Shown piece after piece: positions 1 through 12,376 of a stretch of DNA of 64,000 nt. Location: the NCBI GenBank assembly GCA_032433765.1, contig JAVIAB010000059.1:62408178-62472177 (forward strand). The letters run 5' to 3'. The position numbers were made by a program, and so were the translations under genes. Under the pieces are notes generated by a model. That model had not been told where the DNA came from. It saw only the letters and a program-made list of their open reading frames with translations, and ran no database searches. Numbering within the stretch: the first letter of the stretch is position 1; each line of letters starts with the position of its first letter. This DNA comes from Megaustenia siamemsis. Taxonomy: Eukaryota; Mollusca; Gastropoda; Stylommatophora; Ariophantidae.

Positions 1-264
1 TTATTTAATCACTTATACTCATCCTTGTTGTTGATTGCGCTATTGAACGCGTCAAAAATGGCGGTTTGTTTACGCCGGTCTGTCGTCAAGGACGCGTAAT
101 TAATTTAATTTGTGAAAAGGCTCTCAGTGTATCCTCGTGCTGTAGAGATATTTACTGGAGTTGACCAGTTTATAACCGTGGAAACGGGTTCTGGCCGTGC
201 GACTGAGTAAGTGCACTTGAGTCTGGACCATCCACAGCATCGACGTTCAGCGATAAAATAATCT

Positions 265-960
265 ATGACGACAGTAAGTGTATGTATTCAGATGCAGCCC
301 AATGTATGTGTTCAGATACAGCCCAATCGACATCATCGAAGAAGGAAAACACGACAGGGCAAGCGTGGTGGCATTAAAAGATCGAAGTGTGAGAGGCTAG
401 GCCTAAAGTATGTGCGCGTTACTTATTGGAATTGTGGGTCCATAAATCAACAACGGCCCATTCTTGATAAGCTACTGTGCGGCGCCGATATAATGGTTTT
501 GCAAGAAACTCTTCTTGGTGACAGGACAGTAAGTACTCCTGGCTTTCATTGTTTTTACAATAGACGACACCTTGGGCAGGCCATACTTGTGCGCAACAAT
601 ATGGTGGCAGCTGAGGTTGATATGTCTGTGTGGTACAATGCAGAATTGCAGGTACATGCGGTTAGGGTGCAGACCCCAGTTCATTTCGTGATTGTTAATG
701 TGTATGCCTGTAATGGGAAGGTGAACACACAAACATGGCGGAATCTCTTCGAGATCGATGAAGAGAACATCATTTTCTGCGGAGACTTTAATGCTAGAGG
801 AAACCAGTGGGTAACGTCATAACCAACAAGCAGGGAGAAGACCTAGAGAACGCACTCATGTCAGTCGATTTAGTGTGCTTGAATGATGGAAGGGCATCAA
901 GAATGGCCACTCGAACAGGGGACTCTGATAGTGTCATAGACCTGGCACTGGTGTCTTCCA
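265..960 (+). pseudogene. LINE A endonuclease domain (frameshifted)
   Basis: In living elements this domain nicks the target DNA for target-primed reverse transcription. The open part (265-822, 185 codons) shows the APE-family blocks YWNCGSI, LQET, VNVYACNG and CGDFNARG, including the metal-binding Glu of LQET and the DFN block. After codon 184 the frame is lost. The continuation lies in another frame up to about 980 and carries the expected SVIDLALVSS-type block. The basic N-terminal stretch (RRRKTRQGKRGG) may bind nucleic acid. This is a retrotransposon fragment, not a host nuclease gene. Confidence 0.8.
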
Positions 961-1099
961 CCTTCGCACCGGTTTGCAGGTGAAGTGCACTGGAGTTCCA
1001 CGGAAGTGATCACTATCCATGTGTCCTACTAATTGAGAAAAGCAGAAATAGAAGCCAGAAAAGAAAGCTCCATACATTCAACTACGAGAAAACAGACCA

Positions 1100-2520
1100 G
1101 GACGTCATTAGCAAAATCAGACACAGGAAACAGAGCGCCCCTCGTAGGAGGCAGGAGAGATGGACCCAGCCACCCTGGTGGAACGTAGATGTCGAGGAAG
1201 CTTGGCGGAGCAAGAGACAAGCGGTCAAGACATGCAGAAAGCCAGAAGGAATGGAAGAACACAACCTGAGCTCTTGAAGCGTCTCAAAATAGAGGTGGAC
1301 CAAAAAATGATGCACTTTAAACTATGCGCTAAGCAGGCTAAGGATGCCAAATGGGATGTCTTCTGTGAAAAAGTGTGCTCAGAAAAATCGCTCGCCACCT
1401 TCTGGCGCCTTCATCAGTGCATGAATGGCACAACACGACACAGAGGCATACCAGACTTTCAGAGCACAGGCCAGATATGGCACAAATCTGATGAGAGCAA
1501 AGGGATTGCCCTGCTAGCCCGCTACATTGAGCAGACAGACCAAACAAATGAGGCTGTAAGAATGAGGATACGGGGATCGTTGTCAAAATTGTGTAAGGTT
1601 GTAGGGCTGGAAGAAGATCTCACAATCACAACCGATACCATTCGCGCTACACTTAAAAGGTCACACAACACTGCTCCTGGTCCAGATGGTGTTCGGTACG
1701 ATGACATAGGCGATTTAGCTGACGACGACTTGACAAAACTGGCCAATGAGTTTAATGCCAGTATTCGTAGTGGCCAGATTAAGGAGGAGTGGCTACACAG
1801 GTACTTACTACCGCTACCGAAGCCAAACAAGGACCATTCTCAGATCAGTGCCTACAGAATCATCTTAATGCAGAACACTGCGGGCAAACTGCTGGAGAAA
1901 ATAGTTGCCCGTGTCCTCACCTGTCACCTTGAACAGAAACGCGTATTCCCACCCACACTCGGAGGTTATTGATATAACAAAGAGACATGGCTCAATGCGG
2001 CAGTTTTTTCCTTCTATTATTCCCTATTATTGCCTCGGATTTTCCCTATTTAATAATATTTATTTATTATTATTTGTCTTCAATGCGGCAGTATTTGCCT
2101 ATGACGTCTTCGAAGGCTTCCACAGACGAGAGGAGACATGTGCTGCTGCTATAGATCTGGAGGATGCATACAACAGGGTACCATTTGAATATCTCATGCA
2201 TATGCTCCTGAAACTTGCGGTGCACCCTTCCTCATTAGATGGATCGCCGCGGCACTGTTTCAGAGGAAGGTGATACTCAGATGTGGTAGTTGTCTTCTGA
2301 GCCAATATCCATTTGTCCAGGGATGCCACAAGGCTCACCATTGTCACCAGTTCTATTTAACGTGTACACAATAAAGATCACGGATCAACAGCTGGTTGGG
2401 AGGGAAAGAACTATGACGTTTGCTGATGATATTCTGGTATATCGTCAGGGAAGGACAGACGGGGAATCGCCTCTACAATGCAAGACGAACTCGGTCGCCT
2501 ACGTCATTCAATGGGACTTT
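1100..2520 (+). pseudogene. LINE A reverse transcriptase domain (broken)
   Basis: The ORF at 1160-1972 carries the fingers region: KRSHNTAPGPDGVRYDD, then LLPLPKPNKD and AYRIILMQNTAGKLLEKIVARVL. The palm continues in other frames: AAAIDLEDAYNRVPFE near 2135-2190, MPQGSPLSPVLFNVY near 2320-2370, and the catalytic FADDILVY near 2418-2440. The domain is interrupted by a short retroposed insert at 2005-2079 and by frameshifts around 2240 and 2290. The order of motifs is normal for a LINE RT, but the protein cannot be made from this copy. Confidence 0.85.
2005..2079 (+). mobile_element. 75-bp 5'-truncated SINE D tail inserted in LINE A
   Basis: The insert is flanked by a 13-bp duplication, tcaatgcggcagt, at 1992-2004 and 2080-2092. 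Its sequence (ttctattattccctatta, then gcctcgg, then an AT-rich tail) matches the reverse complement of about 45425-45490, the 3' end of the SINE D family. It is therefore a very short 5'-truncated SINE that landed in the RT region of an older LINE. Confidence 0.75.
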
Positions 2521-2559
2521 CTCGTGTATTGTTACACTCAAAAGGAAAAGTAGTGAACA

Positions 2560-3242
2560 GAACCCGGTCGTGGTTAATGCCGAGGTCAACGGTCTCATCT
2601 GCGATTACACCGATGAGAAAGATGCAGTCATTTATACAGACGGATCTGTAATACGTCGTCCAAAGAATTGCATGGGCATTTACAGCACGCTCGGCAGGCA
2701 GAATAGTCAAAGAAGACAGTGGTGCATACGTCATGACTACGAGTAGCATGACAATGGAGGTGATGGCAGTGACCAAGGCATTCAAATGGTTAGAGTCACA
2801 AGACTACATCCATGCATGTATACTCAGTGATTCTATGAGCATGATTAAAAAAGTGGAGGCGGGCTCTGTACGCATGCAATGGGTAGAGTCGTTGCAGAAA
2901 TCCAAAATACGTAAGGTCACCTTTGTCTATGTCCCTGGACATGCGGGAGTACGGGGAAATGAAAGAGCGGACAGGTTGGCTAGCTGCGCTGTCGTTGAGG
3001 ACGGGCAACCAATGGATCGGGCGGACATCATCAATGCCCTCAGAGATGTGGGAAGGATACAGGGCTGCAACAATCTTGAATCAACGTCACTCCTTCGGAT
3101 GAAAAAGATGGGCACAGCCAAAAACGAGAAACTTAGTGGGCGTGTAAGAAGACTTATCAACCAACACAGAACTGGAGTCGTCAGTCGCTGGACACTGCGT
3201 GAATTCCCGAGGAGGGGATCTGAGCACCTATGGACATGTTAG
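2560..3242 (+). pseudogene. LINE A RNase H domain and C-terminus (broken)
   Basis: RNase H would remove the RNA strand of the RNA-DNA hybrid. Visible blocks are VIYTDGSV (first catalytic Asp) near 2628, the TMEVMAVTKAFKWL helix (Glu) at 2750-2795, LSDSMSM (Asp) near 2825, and VPGHAGVRGNERAD (catalytic His and Asp) at 2931-2970. The first block and the remainder lie in different frames, so a frameshift lies near 2735. The C-terminal part ends with GSEHLWTC. Paralogous fragments at 9999-10456 and 53369-53690 preserve the same C-terminus. Confidence 0.85.
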
Positions 3243-3296
3243 GACTGCAATGATGATGACCCCTCAAATATCTCAATAACTTAATTTCTGAGCCTG

Positions 3297-3660
3297 CCTG
3301 AAGGCGGGCCGTCCAAAGGATATGACGTGTAAAGGTAAAGTACGAGACTCGAACCGGCGTCATAGCACGCGAGTTTACACACATATGTGGTCGGCCGCCA
3401 ATCCAGAAATGTTCAGAAATTTCTGGATAGTGTTGTCTCAAGGATCGAAATTCAGATGCGAGGTGACATTCCTCACCTTCCCAGGGTAATACCCTGGTAC
3501 CCATTTATGCCAACGGCTGGGTCGACGGTGGGGATATTTTTTTTTTTTCAACCACGAGTACAATTCACACTGCTCCCAGCGGGAATCGAACACGGGTTGT
3601 CTGAACGTCGGTAGTCCAGTCGGGTGGTTTTCCCAACTCGGCTACCGAGGTCCCCGACGT
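3297..3660 (-). mobile_element. SINE E: tRNA-derived SINE
   Basis: Read on the minus strand, the head near 3590-3655 holds a box-A-like element (tagccgagttgg) and a box-B-like element (gttcgattccc) about 50 bases apart, as in a tRNA-type RNA polymerase III promoter. The left part (3320-3415) carries a second tRNA-like block, also found alone at 14585-14665. A T-run at 3537-3549 lies inside. It directly follows the tail of LINE A. Confidence 0.6.
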
Positions 3661-4600
3661 GTTCAGCGTGTTCATGGCGTGTTCAGCGTTGCAAGAAGGG
3701 GTGATTGGTGGTAAAATGACGTCAGCCGTCGATGGCTCGGATAGCTCTAGACGTCACAAGCATTGGGGTGTTTTCGTGAAAAGACTCTCAGCTGGTAGGC
3801 TCAGAGACATCGATGGCGACGGTATGACTCTGTCCGTATGTCCTTCCTCCAGTCAGTCCTTCCATTCGGCAGTTCGTCTGTGTGTCCATGCGGCCGTCGT
3901 CTGTCTATCTGTCTGTCTGTCTCTGTCACTGTACTGTCTAAGAAATAACTAAACTAAACATCTATCTAATTAACTGACCGACTAGTTGAAATTGCAGGTC
4001 TTACAAAATTGTATTCTCAGTGTTACAACCACCACAGTGTTTAATTGTGTTAATTAATTATGAAGCAGGTGGCGTGTACATAGAAGACCTTATATAAATC
4101 GTCCCCGATAGATTCGTGAAAGTTGTCCAGTTGAAAAGTCAAGTTACTTCTTTAAGGGGGAGCAAGCAGAGACTACCAAAATGGTAAAGCGTGTTTATTT
4201 TAGATCTTCATGAGAGAGCATTCAATCACGCATGTAAATATGATTTGATATTGTTTTTTAGTCTTTATGATTAATTTTCAGTATTTGCTGCATTTTTACA
4301 ATCGATGGAAATCCAATTTTTACCATCTCATTTTTCAACATTATAATAATACAATTCTTAATTTTATTTCATTTTTTAGTTTTCGACCTTTTCTTTCCCC
4401 CCTATTTCTCGTTTTTTTTTCTTTCTTTACTTTGTACTCTTTCTTTTTCATCATCACATAATCATTACTTTCTTCTTTCTTTTCTAATTATTCTGCAACT
4501 TCGTCTTGAAACATTTACTTCTTCTTCATTTACCTGGAAATGTCATTTATGGTTATCTTTACCTCCATCACTTTTTCTTTTCTCGTTCTCACTGCTCGTC

Positions 4601-4640
<40 letters not shown>

Positions 4641-4997
4641 CTTTTTAATAATAATTAAAATTCCTCTCTTCTCTTTCTTCTTAGCTTTTTCGTCATGAAT
4701 AATATATATTTGTATTTCCCCCCCCCCCCCTGTATTTTGGTATCGTCATCATCATTATCTGCTTCATCATCTAATATTTCATGTCATCGACACCACTTTG
4801 TTGGATGTAAAAGAACATTTTGTTCAAGAAAGGCTGAAGAATGATTATTTAAATAGAAATTCTCAGATTAGATCATCGGGAATCGGGCTTGGTTCAAGTA
4901 AGACTGTAATCACAAAACAGATGTGTAATCATCATGATTATCATATACATTACCATCATAATCACCATTGATATCCACATCATATTATTTAATAATC
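3661..4997. other. Upstream flank of the lectin gene; low-complexity DNA
   Basis: There is no recognisable coding sequence. The stretch contains a gtct-rich run (3900-3925), long T/C-rich tracts (4380-4600), a CT repeat (about 4602-4634) and a run of ten C (about 4720-4730). It should hold the promoter and 5' UTR of the lectin if the gene has no distal upstream exon. Confidence 0.5.
4091..4130 (+). promoter_or_regulatory. Candidate TATA promoter for the lectin gene
   Basis: TATATAAA at 4091-4098 is followed about 30 bases later by tccagttg (from 4125), which resembles an initiator. It lies 900 bp upstream of the lectin ATG. The AT-rich setting makes chance TATA matches likely, so this is only a candidate. 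Confidence 0.25.
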
Positions 4998-5094
4998 ATG
5001 GTTATGAGCATAACATTAATTCTACAGTTGCTGGTGATAGCTGCATTTTCGATTACTCTTGCCTCTATCAATGCCCAAGTTCCGGACAGTGAAG
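4998..5094 (+). CDS. Lectin exon 1: signal peptide
   Basis: The ATG at 4998 has A at -3 and G at +4. The exon encodes 32 codons plus one base: a hydrophobic core (ITLILQLLVIAAFSITLA) followed by a likely cleavage site after INA (residue 26). The donor is G|gtaaca, phase 1. A second in-frame ATG at 5004 could also start the protein. Confidence 0.82.
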
Positions 5095-8000
5095 GTAACA
5101 GTTAATTCTTCAAATATGAATAAAAGAAGATCATATTAAAATGGAGATAACTTGCAAAAAGTAGTCAAGGCAGGCACAGTGATCGTGGAGTTCAAAGTTC
5201 CAACAACGAGCGGGGTTCATGTTGTTGTAATTAAAGGCACTAGGCACAACCTTTGGTGAATGGGAAATTTGTGTTGTGATCATCGGTATATTAATGGGTG
5301 ATGTGGCCAGTGACTGGCTTTCTTTCGAAATCGAAATCTTTCTGGATCCATTTGGAAAGGTTGAGTGGACCAAAAGTCCTTGTCCAAAAAAAAAAACAAA
5401 CCATTTTTGGCATCTTACCAGAGACCAACCTGGCCAGTAGATTAGCTTGCTCGCTGATAACTTCATTATTGAGCTATCTGTTATATTACAAGATTACCAC
5501 CTTTGTACTTTGTTACAATTTGGTATTTTTCCCAATTATTCAATAAAATCACAACACAGAACACGATCTACGAAGTACTTGCAATGTTTTAATAACAGTT
5601 AGAGTTGTTACTTGTACTGACCTCTATCTTAATTAAAAAAAAGTAAAGTAAAGTACCCCGTCACACCAGGTGGTGTATAGGGAATATGGTGTTAGTGACT
5701 ATAAATTTTACAGAACCTCAGCATATGATTTTTGGGGTAATGTGGTCGGTATTACGCCCGTGCCGCTTTACTTTCCCATAAAAAAAAATTCCGTTACCCG
5801 CGGTTGCGTGAACCCGGAAGCCATCGGCTGGAATCGAACCTTATCTCTTGTCCTTTGTAGTCCAGTTCACTAACCACTGAGTTATCGCGGCTCCCTTATT
5901 GACAGTTATGAGTAGGACTATGTCAGCCGCATATAGCTCGCAAAGTTGATCTAGATCTGTGACGTCACAAGTGGAATTGCCCTCAGACCTTGCCCACGGC
6001 TGGCTATGGTTTGAACCCAAGTTTACTTTGACGCCAAGGCAGCGCACTAAATCTGCACTATTGCCGCTGTCACGTTATCCGAATGGTGATATTTGATGAT
6101 TTTCTAACCGCCATGGATCAGAACAAAAAATAAGTAATGTGATAATTTTCTTGGCTATTGGATTAGTGAAAAAGAGTTCTGAAATGTTACGTAGAGCCAG
6201 TCTTAATATATGGATGCGAATCATGGACAATAGGACAACAGACAAGAAAATCACTGGAGTCTGTAGAAATGTGGTTTTACAGAAGAATGTTGAGAATACC
6301 ATGGGCAGCTAAGAAGAGTAATAAAGAGGTTCTGAGAGAGGTCAAAGCAAAAGAGGGCTAATTTCCAATATTAGGAAGAAACAATCATCATTTTTTGGCC
6401 ATGTAATGAGAAGAGAACAACTGGAATATATTGTAACAACTAGAAAAATCGAGGGACGAAGAGATAGAGGGAAGCAAAGAGAAAAAATAACAGACAGCTT
6501 AAGAGAATGGCTTGGCAGAAGGTCAACAACAGAAATGATAAATAGCTGTCGAGATCGAAAGTTGTGGAGAGACATAATCACCTACGCCACTAGGCCCGGT
6601 ACTTGATGATGATGATGATTTTATTAGTGCTTATGTCTTTTTAACCATTCTTTGGGTTTTTTTTTTTAAGAGATGGAAGCTATTTCGTTAGCACTAGGCC
6701 AGTAGTTTCCTTTTCGTTTTTTTTTCTTCAGATCCTGTTGTACACTTCCGGGTATCGAGGGAAGTACAATGTTCTAGTTCTTCTGCCAGCCTCAATCATT
6801 GCCAATTGACGTTACTGTAACGTGTCTTTGATGATGTCTGTCCGTCTTACTCTTGGTCTGCATCTTGCGCTTATCCCTTCTCCTCTTTCAACATATGATT
6901 TTTTTTGTTCCTGCTGAAGGCCTATTGGGACGAAACGTCGTTTAAACTGTGTTGTCCACTAATCACGTAAAGCTTCTAACAAACCATTTAAATATATATT
7001 TTAATTTTTCCTCACATTAGCTTTACTTCAGCTTCGCATTTTTATGCATTAATTTGCATTTCTATGCCTTAACCCCTGTCTACACGGACAAGCCAGTTTA
7101 TTTATTGTCTCTGTACGTAGTTTTGGTTCGTTGTAATTCCTACTCAATGCTAGTGATTTCATACCCAGAATAAAAAGTCAGCGGTGTCAATTTAAGACTA
7201 GAGGAACCCACAATCAGCCGTATTTTCTTTAAAATACTAGCTCACTAACCTCAACTATACTGCGAAACACTGAAAATGAAGAGCTGAAGTGTCTCACTAC
7301 AACGCAAAAGCTCACCATTACACGCGATAGGTTATTAACACTGAGGTTCATTATGTGAATGTCGATTTAAATTTCAATTAAAAATTAATTCTTTTCACAC
7401 TCGGCGTTGGAAAGACGAGAATAATTGCCAATTACACCGTTAACCCGGGATCAATAATAAACAATTATGTGACTACAGAAAGTGAATGAATAACGCGGAT
7501 ATATGGTTGCTTTTCAATATACAGGTATAAGATACAGCCAGCTATTGACATACTTAGGGCCGTGTGCTGAAAATAAATAAGGAAAACCCGTCAACTGTTC
7601 TGGCGTTTTCAGCTATAGGAGCTATAGGCTGCTGATGAGACGTGAGAGGGGAAAGGCAACCGACGGCTTCCGGATTCACCCAGTTCGATCCCAACCGACG
7701 GCTTCCGGGTTCACCCAGCCCTAAATGTGTACCTGATTTTTTTCTGGAAAGTAAAGCGGCACGGGCGTAATACCGACGACATTACCCCAAAAATCATGTG
7801 CTGAATGTCTGTAAAATGTATGGTCACTAACACCATATTCCCTATACGCCACTTGGCGTGACGAGGGCTCTTTACTTTTTTTTTTTACTATCTGCGACAA
7901 GGGATTGGATGGTAGTCTATATGAAAGAAATAATATAATAGCAGGTATGTGGAGATGTAAGAAAATTTTAAAAAGGAGTAAATTGATACTAGAAAATACA

Positions 8001-11000
8001 GTGAAAGAAAAGAATATGACAGAATACGTATTGATAAGAATTATAAATATAAGTTGGTAAGGTGAGGGATCATAACTCATGTAGATACGTGCCCATGTAC
8101 CTACAAATATATAGTGTAGACCTGGGAAACACACCAGGGTGTAAGAGGACAAACAGGAGAAGAGAAGGGAAGAACGGAGAGGTGAGGGGAGAACGGAAAG
8201 GAGAAGGAACGAAAAGAGAAAGGGGGTGGGAGGAGAAAATGGTGAAGGGAGGTGTAATTGGTTATCCGTAAGAAAGGTATATATTGATTCCCCGTGGGGT
8301 GAGGGAACCGGCGCAGGCGATAAGACGATTCTCCAAGGTGAATCGGCTGCGGCTGTCAGAAGAACTTGACAACAGGCCAGTGACGTGGACATCCACCTTA
8401 CCATGATGGCCCTTAGGGTTAAAGTGGGATGCTGCTTGGGTACCTGCGTCTCGAGTGATGTCTTACAGGTTCACGGTATCTTCCTCCGTGGCAGCGTTCT
8501 GATCCGACATCATTTACATATGATGGCATAGATGGTGTTTCGCGATGTACAAGTGAATCCTTCTCTGATGTGTTCTCTGTTTACTGTAGTACAGAGTGGA
8601 TTTTCAAATGATGTGTGAGCTGCATCTTGTCTTTGATTCAGTCTGAGTTAATGAACTACTAAATAGTGAGGTGCAGTGATCGCTCAGTGGTTAGTGAACT
8701 GGACTACAAAAGGACATGAGGTCGGGTTCAGTTCTGATCGAAGGGTTCCAGCCTTAAACGAGTACACGATTTTTTCTGAGAAAGTAAAGCGGCACGGGTG
8801 TAATACCGACCACATTACCCCATGTGCCGGAGGCTTTAAAAATTATTATCACCAACACCATATTCACCTAGACGCCCCTTGGCGTGACTGGGCTCTTTAC
8901 TTTACTTCACTAAATAGTGAGTCAATTTGTTTTGGGGCGTTATATGTCACTATTGAATAATCGTCATTGAGTAAATATCTTGTACTGAATTCCAGTACAT
9001 TGAATTCTCAATTGTGGTTGTGAGTATCGTTCTCAGGCAAGTCAATATTTATATTTGCACGTCCTCAGAAAATGCAAAGGGTCGACGTTAAAAAAACGCG
9101 GAGAAACATTTTATTCGTGTTTGTTGAAATATAAGATCTTTTGAAACTTACACAAACTTGTACCGAATATTATTAACTGCGTCCACATAAATGGTGAAAC
9201 GAAAGAAAAGAAATGGCTTTCACCTTTCAAGTGTTGCAAATAATTTAGGACTTTCTTCATGTAGTTACGATACCAAAGTTTGATTATTATAGAAAGCATT
9301 GACAGTCCATTCAACATCCTGTTTAAGGTGTTCGTTTGTCTCTAACTTGAGATGATGATAATTCAAATGTCTGGTTATATCATCTAAAACACATGATAGC
9401 ATACTGATAGAATAAGACGGGCCTGCTCCTCCCATACCCCGCCACCCGAGTGTCAGGAAGTTAAAGGGATAAAGCTCTTACATTACGGGTCTTCTTTTGA
9501 TGAACACATTACATCCTGCTTCGAAGCTCTTTTGACGAGTGTTTTTTCCCTTATCATCAATATATTCTGATTGGCCTTCCATAATAGTCATGAAAAGTTA
9601 GATTTCAAGTCAGGCAGGTTTTCAAACAGTTTCAGAAACTTCATGGAAATAACGAGAGTATTTTACAGGCGTTAATGTAATGAAGATTTCTCACTATATT
9701 ATCTTTGTAATCCGCAGTAATCATTGTAGACAATTAAGGAGAAATGAAGAAAAAATGGTACGGTTGAAGCTTTACGTAATAAATGAACGACACAAATTTG
9801 AACTACGTTTCGGCTCAATAGGCCTTCCTTCAAATTAAATCTCATCTTCTCCTGGTTTGACAATCGACAAACGCTTGAGGTGTGCAGTAACACATATTTA
9901 TTTATTTACTATTTACATTCTGGTGGTCACATGTTACGGTAACACATATGCATGATTTTTATATGTATAATACAATACTTGTACTACATTCATATCATTG
10001 AGCATGATAAAAAAGTGGAGGCGGGCTCTGCACGCATGCAATGGGTAGAGTCATTGCAGAAGTCAAAAATGCGTGAGGTCACCCTTTGTCTATGCCCCTG
10101 GACATGCGGGAGTACGTGGAAATGAAAGAGATGACAGGTTAGCTAGCTGCGCTGTCGTTGAGGACGGGCAACCAATGGATCGGGCGGACATTATCAGTGC
10201 CCTCCGAGATATGGGAAGAGCATAGGACTTCGACAAACACAGATCCACATCACTTCTTCGGATTATGGAAATGGGAGTTAAGATGGGCACAGCCAGAAAT
10301 GAGAACTTAGTGGCCGTGTAAGAAGACATATCAACCAACACAGAACTGGAGTCGTCAGTCGCTGGACACTGCGGGACTTGCTGAGGAGGGGATCTGATCA
10401 CCTATGGGCATGTTCGGAGTGCAATGATGATGACCTGCAAATAACTCAATAACTCAATTCATATCATACTACCTGGCGGTTTGGCTGATCGCTGAGTTAC
10501 ACACCTTTAGATTAAAGCAGATTGTCATACTTGGAATCAATGTCTTTCATGAATTTTGAAATATGATAATAATTAAGTCCTCTTGTTTGTTTAAGCAATA
10601 CTCAATACCATGATCGGCGTGATGTTGCTGTCTGCGACAGCGTTTTGACACACACACAGAGGAGGCAAAGGCGCCTGACAGCAGCAGTGCTGGAAGTTGT
10701 CAGCATCCCACAGCTGATAGCTTCCGATGTAACCATTCAGACCCTGCTCCACCTCACTGTGGTGCCTCCATAAACAGAATAACATGTCTAGTCTGGCCAA
10801 GCGAGTATAGATCGAAGAGGGATGACAACGCAATACTCAAAAATGTCGTGCTGAGGTCGGATGTGTTGGGCCAAAAGGCGCATATATCATAGTTATACTG
10901 CAAACCACAACAAAATGCAGACACGCCCACTTAACATCCTTTCAAGGGCGAATGACGAAGAGGCGTGAACCTTTAGTCATTGGGTTATCGCAAACAACAA

Positions 11001-12284
11001 CGACACACACACACATTTTCTAAGCGAGGAAAAAGAGACACCGAGACAACTAACATTTTACAAATCTAACAGCTAGGATTTATAGGTACAGAAGTAGAAA
11101 TACAAAAATAAAAAAAAATTAACATTTTCAATTGATCAACTCCAATGTTAAGTCAGTATTATAATATGGCTGTGAAACATGGAGATGATCAAAAGTGTCA
11201 ATAATGAATAGACAGTCATTCATTAATGGATGCTTACGCAGAATAAAAGGATGGAAATGGCAGGACAAAATCACTAACATAGAATTATGGAAATGTACCA
11301 GTCAATACCACTGGATGAAGAGATACAGCGAAAACGATGGCGCTGGATAGGACACACACTGCTGAAGCCAACCGAGAGCATAACACAACAGACCCTTTTT
11401 TTTAGAATCCCCAGTGTAAATGACAAAGAGGAAGACCAGAATTTTCTTGCTGAAGACAGATGGAAGCAGAGATGAAGATGTGGGAGAAGACATGAAATGA
11501 TCTTCAAAGAATGGCAAGAGACAGAACAGCTTGGAAAGTGTTTGTTGAAGACATATGCTCCACAGGAAGTTGAAAGTGTTTGTTGAAGACCTATGCTCCA
11601 CAGAGAGTTGACAGATAGAGATGAAGGACAGGTATGGTTTCATTTCGTTAATAAGACCTTACCTTTAACTGGCAATTGTTGGTGCCCCGTTTAATGTTAC
11701 AACACAAAGCTTGTCCCACCTGTGTCCATATTTTTGTTAAAGAGAGTTCCAGTACGTTAAAAATACCATTTCCCGCAGTCATGCTTGATTGTAACACTAA
11801 CATACCCTCCGCGATGTTGCAGAATTTTGATAATACAAATTAGTGTTAAAGATAATTTACCTTGACCTACCTGTTCCGCTCATCCTAGATGTAGAAGAGT
11901 TTAACTTTATTCGGTTGTTCGTTTAAGTTGTTCTCCTTTTCTGAAGAAGCACGCATGTATTATTTTGTTTTGTTCTTGTTTTGTAAAGATGTCGCCGTAC
12001 CTTGTAGGAGTGTATGTTACAGCCCAGTACTTGCTCCAACTACCAGCTTTACCGCAGCACTGTAATTATTTGCCTGTTCCCTGATGTTAAAGATAACTAA
12101 CTTGGATGTTTCTTTCATCTCTGCTGACTCATCTGTGACGACACTTTCAAGCTTATTTTAACAATCCTTTAATTTCTATTAGGAGACTCTTAACAGCTTC
12201 ATCAAAAAACACTTATAAATAAACTTCTTTCTAGGAAAATGGGTTCTAACTAATAGCAACATCATCACACGCACTTCCTCGCGA

Positions 12285-12325
<41 letters not shown>

Positions 12326-12340
12326 TTATATCTCTCACAT

Positions 12341-12376
<36 letters not shown>

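Larger units (their letters stand above)
1..3284 (+). mobile_element. LINE A: decayed non-LTR retrotransposon (endonuclease, RT, RNase H)
   Basis: The order is an untranslated leader (to 264), an APE-type endonuclease, a reverse transcriptase with FADD, an RNase H domain, and a 3' tail of ataactca-type repeats ending near 3284. This order is known for I-like LINEs of the Jockey/I group; the exact clade is not determined. The reading frame is broken by several frameshifts and by a 75-bp insertion at 2005-2079, so the copy is dead. The 5' end may lie before the window. Further 3' fragments of the family lie at 9999-10456 (+), 53369-53690 (-) and 62019-62066 (-), and a two-ended derivative lies at 37912-38225 (-). 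Confidence 0.85.

Noticed and set aside
7721..8404. 227-codon minus-strand frame
   Set aside because: It runs through the purine-rich tract and the complement of SINE A; there is no family motif and no splice context.
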